64,000 bases of DNA from an uncultured Pelagibacteraceae bacterium (GTDB taxonomy: Bacteria > Pseudomonadota > Alphaproteobacteria > Pelagibacterales > Pelagibacteraceae): the NCBI GenBank assembly GCA_902566365.1, contig CACFIH010000004.1:33290-97289 (forward strand), written 5' to 3'. The notes below the pieces were generated by a model. It did not search any database and was not told the origin of the DNA. It saw only the letters and a list, made by a program, of their open reading frames with translations. Both the position numbers and the translations under genes were made by a program. Positions 18,967-27,035 of this stretch are shown piece after piece; position 1 is the stretch's first letter; every line of letters begins with the position of its first letter.

Positions 18967-21363
18967 TTATGCAACCATACTTTCTGCCTTTTGTAAATCA
19001 ACAGCAACTAATTGACTTATTCCTTTCTCAGGCATTGTTACTCCATAAAGTCTGTTCATTTTTGACATAGTCAGAGCATGATGAGTAACTATGATGAATT
19101 TTGTATTTGTAATTTTCGTTAATTCATCAAGTAAATTACAAAATCTTGTAACGTTAGCATCATCTAAAGGTGCATCCACCTCGTCTAAGACACATATTGG
19201 CGAAGGGTTAGTCAGGAAAACTGCGAATACCAAAGAAAGAGCTGTTAAAGCTTGCTCGCCACCAGAAAGTAAAGTGATAGATTGCAATCTTTTTCCTGGC
19301 GGACTTACTAACATTTCCAAACCAGCTTCAAGTGGGTCATCAGAATCTACCAACTCAAGTTTAGCATTTCCTCCATTAAATAATTTTGTATACACTTCAT
19401 TGAATTTTCTATTAATTTTTTCAAAAGCTTCAACAAGTCTTTCTCTTCCTTTTTGATTTAACTCATTTATACTATCTTTTAGCTTTATAATCGCAGAGAC
19501 TAAGTCAGCTCTATCTTTTTCCATTTTTTTAATTTCATTTTCATATTTGTTAGTTTCTTCATCAGCTTTTAGATTCACCGACCCAAGTTTTTCCCTCTCT
19601 TGTTTTTTTTTATCTAATAAATCTTCTTGATTAACAGCGTCAGGGAGTTCTTCGATACCAAAAAGATTTGAATTTTCTAAAATATTTTCCTCATTTAGAT
19701 TTAATTCAGAATTTATTCTATCTATCAAATCAGTTTTTCTTTTTTTTAAACCTTCGATTGTAGCTCCTGAGCTAGCTTTTCTTTCTCTTATTTGAATTGA
19801 TTGTTCTTGTATTTCATTTAACTGGTCTCTAAGAGTTTCAATTTTTTCATCAGTTTCATTAATAATTTTTTCATTGTCTGATTTTTCTTCTTCAGAAATT
19901 CTTAAATTTTCTGAAATTTGACCTTTTTTCTCAGCTTGAACTTTTGGCTGATTATCTAATTTTGCTAATTGTATATTAAATTTATTTTTCCTCTCAGTTA
20001 GTTCATTTACCATTTTTTCAGAATTAGAAAGAAGATTTTTCCAACTCTCAATTTCTTTTTCTATAATATTTATTCTTTCATTTCTTTTAATAGACTCTTT
20101 TTTAATATTTTGATTTTTACTATAACTATTGGCATATTTTTCTATGCTTGTTTCAAATTTATCCAATGAGTTTATTGCTTCTTCATTTCGATTTGATAAA
20201 ATTAAATCCTTTATAGTTTTTAATTCAGTTTTTAATTTACTTTTTGATTCATCCAAATCTTCACTAGATTGTTTTTCAGTTTCGAAATATTTAGAATCTA
20301 TTTCAATCAAATCATTTTTTTCCTCTTTGAGTCTTTTTTCATTTGAGTTCGCATCAATTATAATTCCTTTTTCTCTAGAAATATCTTCATCAAGAGTATT
20401 AAGAGATTTTTTAATATTTTCTATTTCATCTTGAGTTCTGGTATTTTCTTCATCTAAGCTCTGAAGCTCTAAATTTAACCTTTGTATTTTGGAAAGATTC
20501 TCAATATTTTTTTCTCTAAGCGGTGTTACTTTTTCTGTTTCTAATTTGATAGTTTTCTCTAATTCTGATATTTTGTTATTGAAACCACTTACTTCTCCCT
20601 CTGCTTCAGTATTGATTTCATTTTCGACTCTTATTTCTTTATCAATTTCTAATAATTTTAAATAATATAAACCAGCTTCAATTTTTTTAATTTCATCAGA
20701 AATATTTTTATATTTCGTAGCTTCCTCTGCTTGTTTTTGTAGATTGGCTAACTGTCTTTCTTGCTGTCTTCTTAATTCGTCGGCTCGTTTTAAATTATTT
20801 TCTGCAGCTCCTAATCTCAATTCTGCTTCATGCCTTCTTACATGCAGTCCTGAAATTCCAGCAGCCTCTTCTAAAATAGCCCTTCTATCAGTTGGCTTAG
20901 CTGTAACAAGAGCTCCAATACGCCCTTGACTTATCATTGAAGGTGAATGAGCACCTGTAGACAAATCTGCAAAAAACATTTGAGCATCTCTTGCTCTTAC
21001 TTCTTTATCATTAATATAAAATTTTGATCCTTTATCTTTTTCAATTTTTCTTCTTACATTTATTTCACCAATTTCCCGATATTGGATAGGTCCTTCATTC
21101 TTTTCATTTTTAACTGTAACAGAAACTTCTGCTATATTTTTTGAGGCTTTATTTGAAGTACCCGAAAATATTACGTCTTCCATTCCAGAGCCACGCATAC
21201 TTTTTGCAGAGGTTTCTCCCATTACCCATCTCAAAGATTCGACTATGTTTGATTTTCCACATCCATTAGGACCAACAATACCTGTTAAACCATCTTCAAT
21301 TAAGAAATTGGTTTTATCAGCAAATGATTTAAATCCATTAAGTTGGATTTTTTTAAACTCCAT
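18967..21363 (-). CDS. smc: SMC chromosome-condensation ATPase, short form without visible hinge
   Basis: Both ATPase head halves are intact. The N-terminal half has Walker A GPNGCGKS at residues 31-38. The C-terminal half has the signature LSGGEQ at 699-704 and Walker B with catalytic D727-E728 (CVLDEVDAPLDD). The SMC-typical GSVNLKADEE is at 594-603. The total is 798 aa against about 1,150-1,200 for ordinary bacterial SMC. Everything between the head halves, about residues 170-590, is charged coiled-coil sequence with no Gly-rich globular hinge. The frame is unbroken, so this is not a frameshift remnant. It lies between dsbA and atpI in one transcription direction. Confidence 0.93.
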   Translation of the reverse strand: MEFKKIQLNGFKSFADKTNFLIEDGLTGIVGPNGCGKSNIVESLRWVMGETSAKSMRGSGMEDVIFSGTSNKASKNIAEVSVTVKNEKNEGPIQYREIGEINVRRKIEKDKGSKFYINDKEVRARDAQMFFADLSTGAHSPSMISQGRIGALVTAKPTDRRAILEEAAGISGLHVRRHEAELRLGAAENNLKRADELRRQQERQLANLQKQAEEATKYKNISDEIKKIEAGLYYLKLLEIDKEIRVENEINTEAEGEVSGFNNKISELEKTIKLETEKVTPLREKNIENLSKIQRLNLELQSLDEENTRTQDEIENIKKSLNTLDEDISREKGIIIDANSNEKRLKEEKNDLIEIDSKYFETEKQSSEDLDESKSKLKTELKTIKDLILSNRNEEAINSLDKFETSIEKYANSYSKNQNIKKESIKRNERINIIEKEIESWKNLLSNSEKMVNELTERKNKFNIQLAKLDNQPKVQAEKKGQISENLRISEEEKSDNEKIINETDEKIETLRDQLNEIQEQSIQIRERKASSGATIEGLKKRKTDLIDRINSELNLNEENILENSNLFGIEELPDAVNQEDLLDKKKQEREKLGSVNLKADEETNKYENEIKKMEKDRADLVSAIIKLKDSINELNQKGRERLVEAFEKINRKFNEVYTKLFNGGNAKLELVDSDDPLEAGLEMLVSPPGKRLQSITLLSGGEQALTALSLVFAVFLTNPSPICVLDEVDAPLDDANVTRFCNLLDELTKITNTKFIIVTHHALTMSKMNRLYGVTMPEKGISQLVAVDLQKAESMVA

Positions 21364-21371
21364 AAGCCAAC

Positions 21372-21947
21372 TTATATCAGTTTTTCTAATGATTTTTTTA
21401 AATTTTTATAATTAAGGGATTTTTCAAACTTTTTGTTATTAATTATTATCGTAGGGGTAGCATTTACCTTAAAGTTTTTAGTTCCTTCGATTCGATCATT
21501 TAAAACAAAGTCCTCAATCTGTTTGTTATTAATACATTTTTCAAAATCAATTTTAAAGCCAGCATTTTCTAAATATTTTTTAAGGTTGTTATTTATATCT
21601 TCAATTTTACTTCCTTTAACCCACTCTCGCTGATTTAAGTACAAGCTTTCTAAAATCTCTAAACTCTCATCATTTTTGCATTGAGCAACTTTTGCAGCAT
21701 TAAAGGCTGCGATGTCTAGAGGAAAGTGTCTAAATTCAATTTTTACTAATCCAGTATCTATAAAATCTTTTTTGAGTTGAGGATAAACATCTTTGTGAAA
21801 ATTTGCACAATGACTACAAGTTAATGACTCGTATGCAATTATTGTTATCTTGGCATCTTCTTTTCCTGAAATAATTCTATTAGTTTCAGCGTTGATATTT
21901 ACAGTAAAGCCAAAAAAAATAAATATTATTAAATAAATCGTTTTCAT
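21372..21947 (-). CDS. DsbA-family thiol:disulfide oxidoreductase
   Basis: Exported thioredoxin-fold protein of 191 aa. There is a signal peptide at residues 1-20 (ends NINA). The redox motif is C44-S-H-C47 (LTCSHCANFH) and the cis-Pro loop is NATPTIIIN. An all-alpha insertion lies between them, as in DsbA and DsbG/BdbD relatives. Two further cysteines (CKND and KCINN) may form a structural disulfide. Probable role: disulfide formation or isomerisation in the periplasm. It overlaps the dciA stop by 4 bp. Confidence 0.9.
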   Translation of the reverse strand: MKTIYLIIFIFFGFTVNINAETNRIISGKEDAKITIIAYESLTCSHCANFHKDVYPQLKKDFIDTGLVKIEFRHFPLDIAAFNAAKVAQCKNDESLEILESLYLNQREWVKGSKIEDINNNLKKYLENAGFKIDFEKCINNKQIEDFVLNDRIEGTKNFKVNATPTIIINNKKFEKSLNYKNLKKSLEKLI

Positions 21948-22432
21948 TTTTCTTTAAATACTTTGGTTAATTCTATTAAAGATTTCTTTATTTTATCATT
22001 TTTAACATTATCAATTTTATTTTGATATTTGTAATTTGCCACATTATTCTTTGAAGGTTTAGTTTCTTTAGTATTTTTTTGATCTTCTTCAAATGTAGAA
22101 AATTTAATTTTTTCTACAACAGTCTTTTTAAAAAAATTATTCATTCTATCCATAATTTCTTTTTTAGAATATTCTAGATCTACTTCATGACCTCTTTTAA
22201 CCATGACCAATAAAGTGCCAACCCCAAATTTATTTGAATTCTTAAATGATTTTGGATAACAAACTTTAAAGAGACTTTCTCCAGCAATAAGCTTCCAATT
22301 ATTTAATGTTTCTGAATAAATCTGACCTCTATTATTAATTACTTTCTTAATATTCTTTGGCAAAGTGTCCTTTAAGGATCTTAAACCTTGAATGGTATTA
22401 AATCTCTGCTTAGTATTATTTTTGTACTGCAT
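21944..22432 (-). CDS. DciA-like DUF721 protein (replicative helicase loader family)
   Basis: Protein of 162 aa. The DUF721 core is visible in NNWKLIAGESLFKVCYPKSF followed by TLLVMVKRGHEVDLEYSKKEIMDRMNNFF, typical of DciA, which loads DnaB helicase in bacteria that lack DnaC. A lysine-rich C-terminal tail follows. The start ATG is back to back with the mutY ATG on the other strand (CATATG), so there is no intergenic DNA at all. It heads the long run dciA-dsbA-smc-F0. Confidence 0.83.
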   Translation of the reverse strand: MQYKNNTKQRFNTIQGLRSLKDTLPKNIKKVINNRGQIYSETLNNWKLIAGESLFKVCYPKSFKNSNKFGVGTLLVMVKRGHEVDLEYSKKEIMDRMNNFFKKTVVEKIKFSTFEEDQKNTKETKPSKNNVANYKYQNKIDNVKNDKIKKSLIELTKVFKEK

Positions 22433-23413
22433 ATGAAAGAAAAGATAATAACAAAAAAAATTCTTAAATGGTATGATTTAAATAAGAGATCATTACCTTG
22501 GAGAAAAAAAGTTTCTTTAGAAAAGAAACAATATTATACATTAATAAGTGAGTTTATGTTGCAACAAACTCAGGTTTCAACTGTAATCCCTTTTTTTAAC
22601 AGATTTATAAAAAGCTTACCTTCTATAAACTCTCTTGCAAAAGTTAATGAGAAAAAACTGATAAAACTTTGGGAAGGTCTTGGGTATTATTCTAGAGCTA
22701 GAAATCTAAAAAAAACTGCACAAGTTGTAATTAAAAATTTTGATGGAAAATTACCCAACAATTTTGAAGATTTATTAAAACTTCCTGGTATAGGAAATTA
22801 TACTGCAGACGCTATTTTAGCTATTGCATTTAATAAACCTTATATTCCACTTGATGGAAATATTGAAAGGGTTTTAAAAAGATATCTTTATTTAAAGAGA
22901 GAAAAGGAAATTCAAAAAGACAATCTTGTCCAAAAAAAAATTATATTTGGAACTACTTTAAGGTCTAGTGATTATGCCCAAGCATTAATGGAATTAGGAG
23001 CCATAATATGTAAACCAAACAATCCAATATGTGACAAGTGTCCAATCAGAAAAAAATGTAAATCTTACAAAAAGAAAGATTTTAGCTTAACTAAGAGCAT
23101 AAAGAAAAATAAAGACAAGTATTTTATTCTTAAAGTTTATAAAAAGAATCAAAGATATTTGTTAATAAAAAATACTAAATTTAATTTTTTAAAAAATTTA
23201 TCTATATTTCCAATGAAAGAATTATCTAATCCTAAAAATTTTAATGAAAATTTGAATTTTAAGATGTCCAATATGAACATGAATATAAAAATTCAGTATT
23301 CAAAAGATAGTCAAAAATTTCCATTCTCTTATTGGTTGGATAAAAAAAAATTGAATAGTTATATGTTGCCCTCATTTACAAAAAAAGTTGTCCAATATTT
23401 AGAGAAAAATTAA
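22433..23413 (+). CDS. mutY: A/G-specific adenine DNA glycosylase
   Basis: Removes adenine paired with 8-oxoguanine. The start ATG 22433 (MKEKIITKKILKWYD) gives 326 aa. The helix-hairpin-helix is LPGIGNYTADAILAIAF with catalytic Asp in PLDGNIERVLKR. The [4Fe-4S] ligands CKPNNPICDKCPIRKKC follow with C-x6-C-x2-C-x5-C spacing. The C-terminal MutT-like domain is short. The gene has no noncoding DNA upstream; its promoter and ribosome site must lie in the dciA coding region. Confidence 0.95.
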   Translation: MKEKIITKKILKWYDLNKRSLPWRKKVSLEKKQYYTLISEFMLQQTQVSTVIPFFNRFIKSLPSINSLAKVNEKKLIKLWEGLGYYSRARNLKKTAQVVIKNFDGKLPNNFEDLLKLPGIGNYTADAILAIAFNKPYIPLDGNIERVLKRYLYLKREKEIQKDNLVQKKIIFGTTLRSSDYAQALMELGAIICKPNNPICDKCPIRKKCKSYKKKDFSLTKSIKKNKDKYFILKVYKKNQRYLLIKNTKFNFLKNLSIFPMKELSNPKNFNENLNFKMSNMNMNIKIQYSKDSQKFPFSYWLDKKKLNSYMLPSFTKKVVQYLEKN

Positions 23414-24555
23414 TGAAAAAGATTGGTATTATTGGAGCTGGTATTTCAGGATTATTTATTGCTAATTTTTTTAAAAGAGATTCAAATTATCAAATTAATA
23501 TTTTTGAAAAAAATCAATCAATTAATTTAGAAGAAGGGTATGGAATTCAATTATCAGTTAATAGTGTCAAGTTTTTAAATAAAATAGGATTTGATAAATT
23601 TGAAAATGATAAAAAGTTTACTCCAGATAAAATTAATTTTTATTCTATTAAAAGTTCAAATAAGATATGTGATTTGAATATTTCTGACTTCAACTCGGAA
23701 GGCTGTAAATATACAACTTTAAAAAGGTCTGATTTGGTAAACTTTTTAAAAAGAGATTTAGAAAACTTTATCAAAGTTAATCATAGTATTTTGAAGATAG
23801 ATCAAGAAAATCAAAAAATTAAACTTACTTTTGAAAACAATGAAATTTTTGAATGTGATTATTTAATCATTTCAGATGGAGTTTTTTCAAAAAGTAAAAA
23901 TCTAATATCAAACAATCAAATTCAACCAAGATATAGTAATACTTTGGCCATAAGAGGGATGATACCTAATTCTTCTAAAATTGATCATAAAAATATTTCG
24001 TTATTTTTAGGTCCCGATGTTCATCATGTAATTTATCCAGTAAGTCCAAATGGAGATTTAAATTTTATAGCAATAATTAAATATAATCTTTCTTTAAATG
24101 AACAAAAAAATTACTCATTGTTTAGCGATGAAAATTTTATAAAAAGGATTTTAGATAACCTTCCTTTAGAAATGAAAAAGTTTTTAGATGGAGTTAAAGA
24201 ACTTAAAATATTTCCAGTATTTATAAGTAAAAATTTTTTCAAGTCAAAAAATAATAATATACATTTTATAGGCGATGCTTTTTTTGCTTTTCCACCTTCA
24301 TTTGCCCAGGGTGCATCCCAGTCAATTGAAGGTGCATATGAATTATTTAAGAGTATAGAAAATAATACAGAAGATGATTTTTTTAAAAAAAGAGTTAGTA
24401 AAACTAAAATGGTTAATAATAGATCAAAATTAAATCAATTTGCATTTCATTTATCTCATCCTTTAACTATCTTCTTAAGAAATCTTTTTTTAAAAAAAAT
24501 AGTAAAGAATAAAAAATTTTTAGAGGTCTATTTAGGAAAAATCTATAATAATTAA
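23413..24555 (+). CDS. FAD-dependent monooxygenase, UbiH/salicylate hydroxylase-like
   Basis: Class A flavoprotein hydroxylase of 380 aa. It shows the N-terminal GxGxxG fold IGIIGAGISGLFIANFF, the DG motif at LIISDGVFSKSK, and the GD motif FIGDAFFAFPPSFAQGASQSIEGA. The substrate cannot be told from the sequence: both ubiquinone hydroxylases and aromatic hydroxylases share these motifs. The ATG overlaps the mutY stop (TAATG). Its stop shares a TTAA with the convergent ccrM stop. Confidence 0.85.
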   Translation: MKKIGIIGAGISGLFIANFFKRDSNYQINIFEKNQSINLEEGYGIQLSVNSVKFLNKIGFDKFENDKKFTPDKINFYSIKSSNKICDLNISDFNSEGCKYTTLKRSDLVNFLKRDLENFIKVNHSILKIDQENQKIKLTFENNEIFECDYLIISDGVFSKSKNLISNNQIQPRYSNTLAIRGMIPNSSKIDHKNISLFLGPDVHHVIYPVSPNGDLNFIAIIKYNLSLNEQKNYSLFSDENFIKRILDNLPLEMKKFLDGVKELKIFPVFISKNFFKSKNNNIHFIGDAFFAFPPSFAQGASQSIEGAYELFKSIENNTEDDFFKKRVSKTKMVNNRSKLNQFAFHLSHPLTIFLRNLFLKKIVKNKKFLEVYLGKIYNN

Positions 24556-25622
24556 CTATTTTTGACCAATCTCTGTCTCAATTGATCAATGGGAACTACT
24601 ACACCATCTAAGTTATAGTGCCAATATGTCCAGCCATTACAGCTTTCAGCACCTAAAATTGCAGCTGCTACTTTATGAATTGAGCCTTCAGTTAGATCGT
24701 GTTTAATACTGCCGTCAGCCATTATTTTTGCTTTAATTTTTTTCTTATTATCAAAAATAGTAGTACCTGGTTTAATTATTCCTAATTCGACCAATGAACC
24801 AAATGGTATTCTTGGTTTAGATCTGCCGTTCTGTAAAGTATCTAAATAATCATCTTCTATAGGTTTTGTTTTCTTTAATCTTTGTTCAGCAGCTCTAAAA
24901 TAATTTTTTTCTTTTTCAATTCCGTAATAATTTCTTCCCAATTTTTTTGCAACTGTTGCTGTTGTTCCTGATCCTAAAAAAGGATCCAAAACTAAATCAT
25001 TTTTGTTTGAAGTGGCTAATAAAATTCTGTGAAGGAGAGCCTCAGGTTTTTGTGTAGAATGAACTTTTTTACCGTTCTTTTTAAGTCTTTCTGAGCCATT
25101 ACAAATTGGTAATTCCCAGTTAGACCTCATTTGAAGATCGTCATTCAAACATTTCAAAGATTGATAGTTAAAAGTGTACTTTGATTTTTCAGATTTAGAT
25201 GCCCAAATTAATGTTTCATGAGCATTAGTAAAACGTGTCCCTCTAAAATTAGGCATAGGATTTTTTTTGTTCCAAATAACATCATTTAAAACCCAAAAGC
25301 CCAAGTTCTGAATTGCTGTTCCAACTCTAAAAATATTATGGTAGCTACCAATTACCCAAATAGCTCCATTTTTTTTTAAAATTCTTTTACATTCAGCTAA
25401 CCATGAATAAGTGAAATCATCATATTTTTTAAAATTTTCAAATTGATCCCATTTATCATTCACCGCACTAACCTTAGATCTGTCTGGTCTTGTTAGTTCA
25501 CTTTTTAATTGCAGGTTGTAGGGAGGGTCAGCAAAAATTAAATCAAAAGTTTCATTAGGAATTTTTTTTAGTTCTTTTAAACTATCTCCGTTAATTAATT
25601 TATTTTTTAAGTCTAAATTCAT
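24552..25622 (-). CDS. ccrM: GANTC adenine DNA methyltransferase CcrM
   Basis: Beta-class N6-adenine methyltransferase that methylates GANTC and times the alphaproteobacterial cell cycle. From ATG 25622 (MNLDLKNKLINGD) it is 356 aa, almost the length of Caulobacter CcrM. The catalytic DPPY is at residues 32-35, the target-recognition region lies in the middle, and the SAM motif DPFLGSGTT is in the C-terminal half: the beta order. The CcrM-specific C-terminal domain is also present (LGAESCNGWTYWHY). No restriction partner is nearby. Two GANTC sites lie immediately upstream. Confidence 0.95.
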   Translation of the reverse strand: MNLDLKNKLINGDSLKELKKIPNETFDLIFADPPYNLQLKSELTRPDRSKVSAVNDKWDQFENFKKYDDFTYSWLAECKRILKKNGAIWVIGSYHNIFRVGTAIQNLGFWVLNDVIWNKKNPMPNFRGTRFTNAHETLIWASKSEKSKYTFNYQSLKCLNDDLQMRSNWELPICNGSERLKKNGKKVHSTQKPEALLHRILLATSNKNDLVLDPFLGSGTTATVAKKLGRNYYGIEKEKNYFRAAEQRLKKTKPIEDDYLDTLQNGRSKPRIPFGSLVELGIIKPGTTIFDNKKKIKAKIMADGSIKHDLTEGSIHKVAAAILGAESCNGWTYWHYNLDGVVVPIDQLRQRLVKNS

Positions 25623-25639
25623 TTTATAAAAATAAATTA

Positions 25640-25655
25640 GACTCCAAAAAGATTC
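25640..25655. promoter_or_regulatory. pair of GANTC methylation sites in the ccrM leader
   Basis: GACTC at 25640-25644 and GATTC at 25651-25655 lie 18 and 29 bases upstream of the ccrM start codon. GANTC is the target of CcrM itself. In Caulobacter, two GANTC sites near the ccrM promoter make its transcription sensitive to methylation. The same layout here suggests autoregulation; function is inferred. Confidence 0.5.
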
Positions 25656-25741
25656 TTGGGTCAACCTATGATTGAATTATTTGATTTCGATTTGTGTAGT
25701 ATTTATTTTAGACAACAAGATATTGTGTTTCTACGTGAAAC

Positions 25742-26302
25742 TTATCTCATTTTACTGATAGGCAAAAAAGTTTTCCTATGATGTGATGTTATTCCAAAAC
25801 TTTTAATGGCTTTTAAATGTTGCTTTGTTCCATAACCATAATTTTTATCCCAATGATAACCTTTAAATTTTTTTCCCAAAGAAGAGACCATTTTATCACG
25901 TGTAACTTTTGCAATAATAGATGCTGCAGAAATCGATGGTATTTTTTGGTCACCTTTGACAACAGAATTTAGTTTATAATTTTTTAAATCTGGCAGTTTA
26001 TTCCCATCTATTAAAACAAGACAAGGTTTTTTTCTCAACTTTAAAATTGCTCTTTTCATAGCAAGCAAGCTTGCATGCAATATATTTATTTTTTCAATTT
26101 CTTTAACAGAGGCCTTACCAATGGCCCATATAGAATTTTTTTTAATATATTTTGATAAAATTTCTCTTTTAGACTTTGTTAACTTCTTGGAGTCCCTTAG
26201 TAACTTTGTGTCTATAGATTTATTTAATATTACTGCAGCAGCATATACTGGACCTATCAAACTTCCTCTTCCAACTTCATCAACTCCAGCAATAATTTTC
26301 AT
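25742..26302 (-). CDS. rnhB: ribonuclease HII
   Basis: Cleaves RNA-DNA junctions and misincorporated ribonucleotides. The catalytic DEGRG-type motif is seen as AGVDEVGRGSLIGPV at the N-terminus, with the later Asp residues in LVLIDGNKLP and SIIAKVTRDKM. I choose ATG 26302, giving 186 aa; the TTG one codon before it is less likely. The start overlaps the stop of the uracil-DNA glycosylase upstream (TGATG). Confidence 0.96.
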   Translation of the reverse strand: MKIIAGVDEVGRGSLIGPVYAAAVILNKSIDTKLLRDSKKLTKSKREILSKYIKKNSIWAIGKASVKEIEKINILHASLLAMKRAILKLRKKPCLVLIDGNKLPDLKNYKLNSVVKGDQKIPSISAASIIAKVTRDKMVSSLGKKFKGYHWDKNYGYGTKQHLKAIKSFGITSHHRKTFLPISKMR

Positions 26303-27021
26303 CAAATTTTTATGTTGAGTTCGTTAATTTTTTGTCTAATCTTTTTTAAATCTTCCCAAGAAAATTTCTTATTCTCAGGAAATCTAATCAAATATGAGGG
26401 GTTAAATGTTATCATTAAAGGATAAGTTTCATCCTTAATAATTATTTCTTTCCAATTACCTCTTTCATTTGAAATTTTACTATTTAAACCAGTTATAGAC
26501 TCCATTGCAGTACTTCCCATTAAAACTATAATCTTTGGACTTATGATTGAAATATGTTTTTTTAAAAATATTGAATAACGTTTTATCTCCTGGGCTGTGG
26601 GCTTTCTATCTTCATGAGGTCTAAAATTAACTGAATAAGTTAAGTAAATATTTTTGATATCAATATTAATTGCAGCTAACATCTTTTTTAAAAGTTTTCC
26701 AACCTCGCCCTGAAATGCTAAACCAGATATATCATCCTCAGCTCCAGGCGTTTCTCCAATTATCATAATTGGACTATCGATGTTACCATTCCCCAAAATA
26801 AGATTTTTAGAATTATTCTTTAAATTACAATTTTCAATTGAAAAAATTTGTTTTTTTAATTCTAACAGTTTTTCAGTTTTACTGAGAATATTTTGTGTAT
26901 TATCTTTTTTAGAAGTATCAAATCTGTTAATTGGTCTGTTATTATAAGTAAAATCAGGCTCAAAAGTACTTGCTAGATCTTTTTCGAATTTGATATTTTG
27001 ATTAAAGCTTTTTTTAGTCAT
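26302..27021 (-). CDS. family-4-type uracil-DNA glycosylase lacking Fe-S ligands
   Basis: Motif A is GETPGAEDDISGLAFQGEVGKLL (residues 89-111), followed by a conserved FRPHEDRKP segment near 133-141 and motif B NPSYLIR at 207-213. The normal family has four cysteines for a [4Fe-4S] cluster. This protein (239 aa) has one cysteine in all, C65; the Cys of the usual KCRPP is F133. The motif B His is Asn (N207). The fold call is firm. Uracil removal is likely but the altered active site leaves room for another substrate. It is followed by rnhB. Confidence 0.85.
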   Translation of the reverse strand: MTKKSFNQNIKFEKDLASTFEPDFTYNNRPINRFDTSKKDNTQNILSKTEKLLELKKQIFSIENCNLKNNSKNLILGNGNIDSPIMIIGETPGAEDDISGLAFQGEVGKLLKKMLAAINIDIKNIYLTYSVNFRPHEDRKPTAQEIKRYSIFLKKHISIISPKIIVLMGSTAMESITGLNSKISNERGNWKEIIIKDETYPLMITFNPSYLIRFPENKKFSWEDLKKIRQKINELNIKI

Positions 27022-27035
27022 AAAATGTAATTATA

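Noticed and set aside
18954..19007. Longer atpI start reaching into smc
   Set aside because: The extra 18 residues are charged, overlap the smc end, and the ATG at 18953 gives a normal AtpI-length protein.
9940..22432. Proteorhodopsin gene near blh
   Set aside because: No seven-helix protein with a retinal-lysine helix is encoded in the window; only the chromophore pathway is here.
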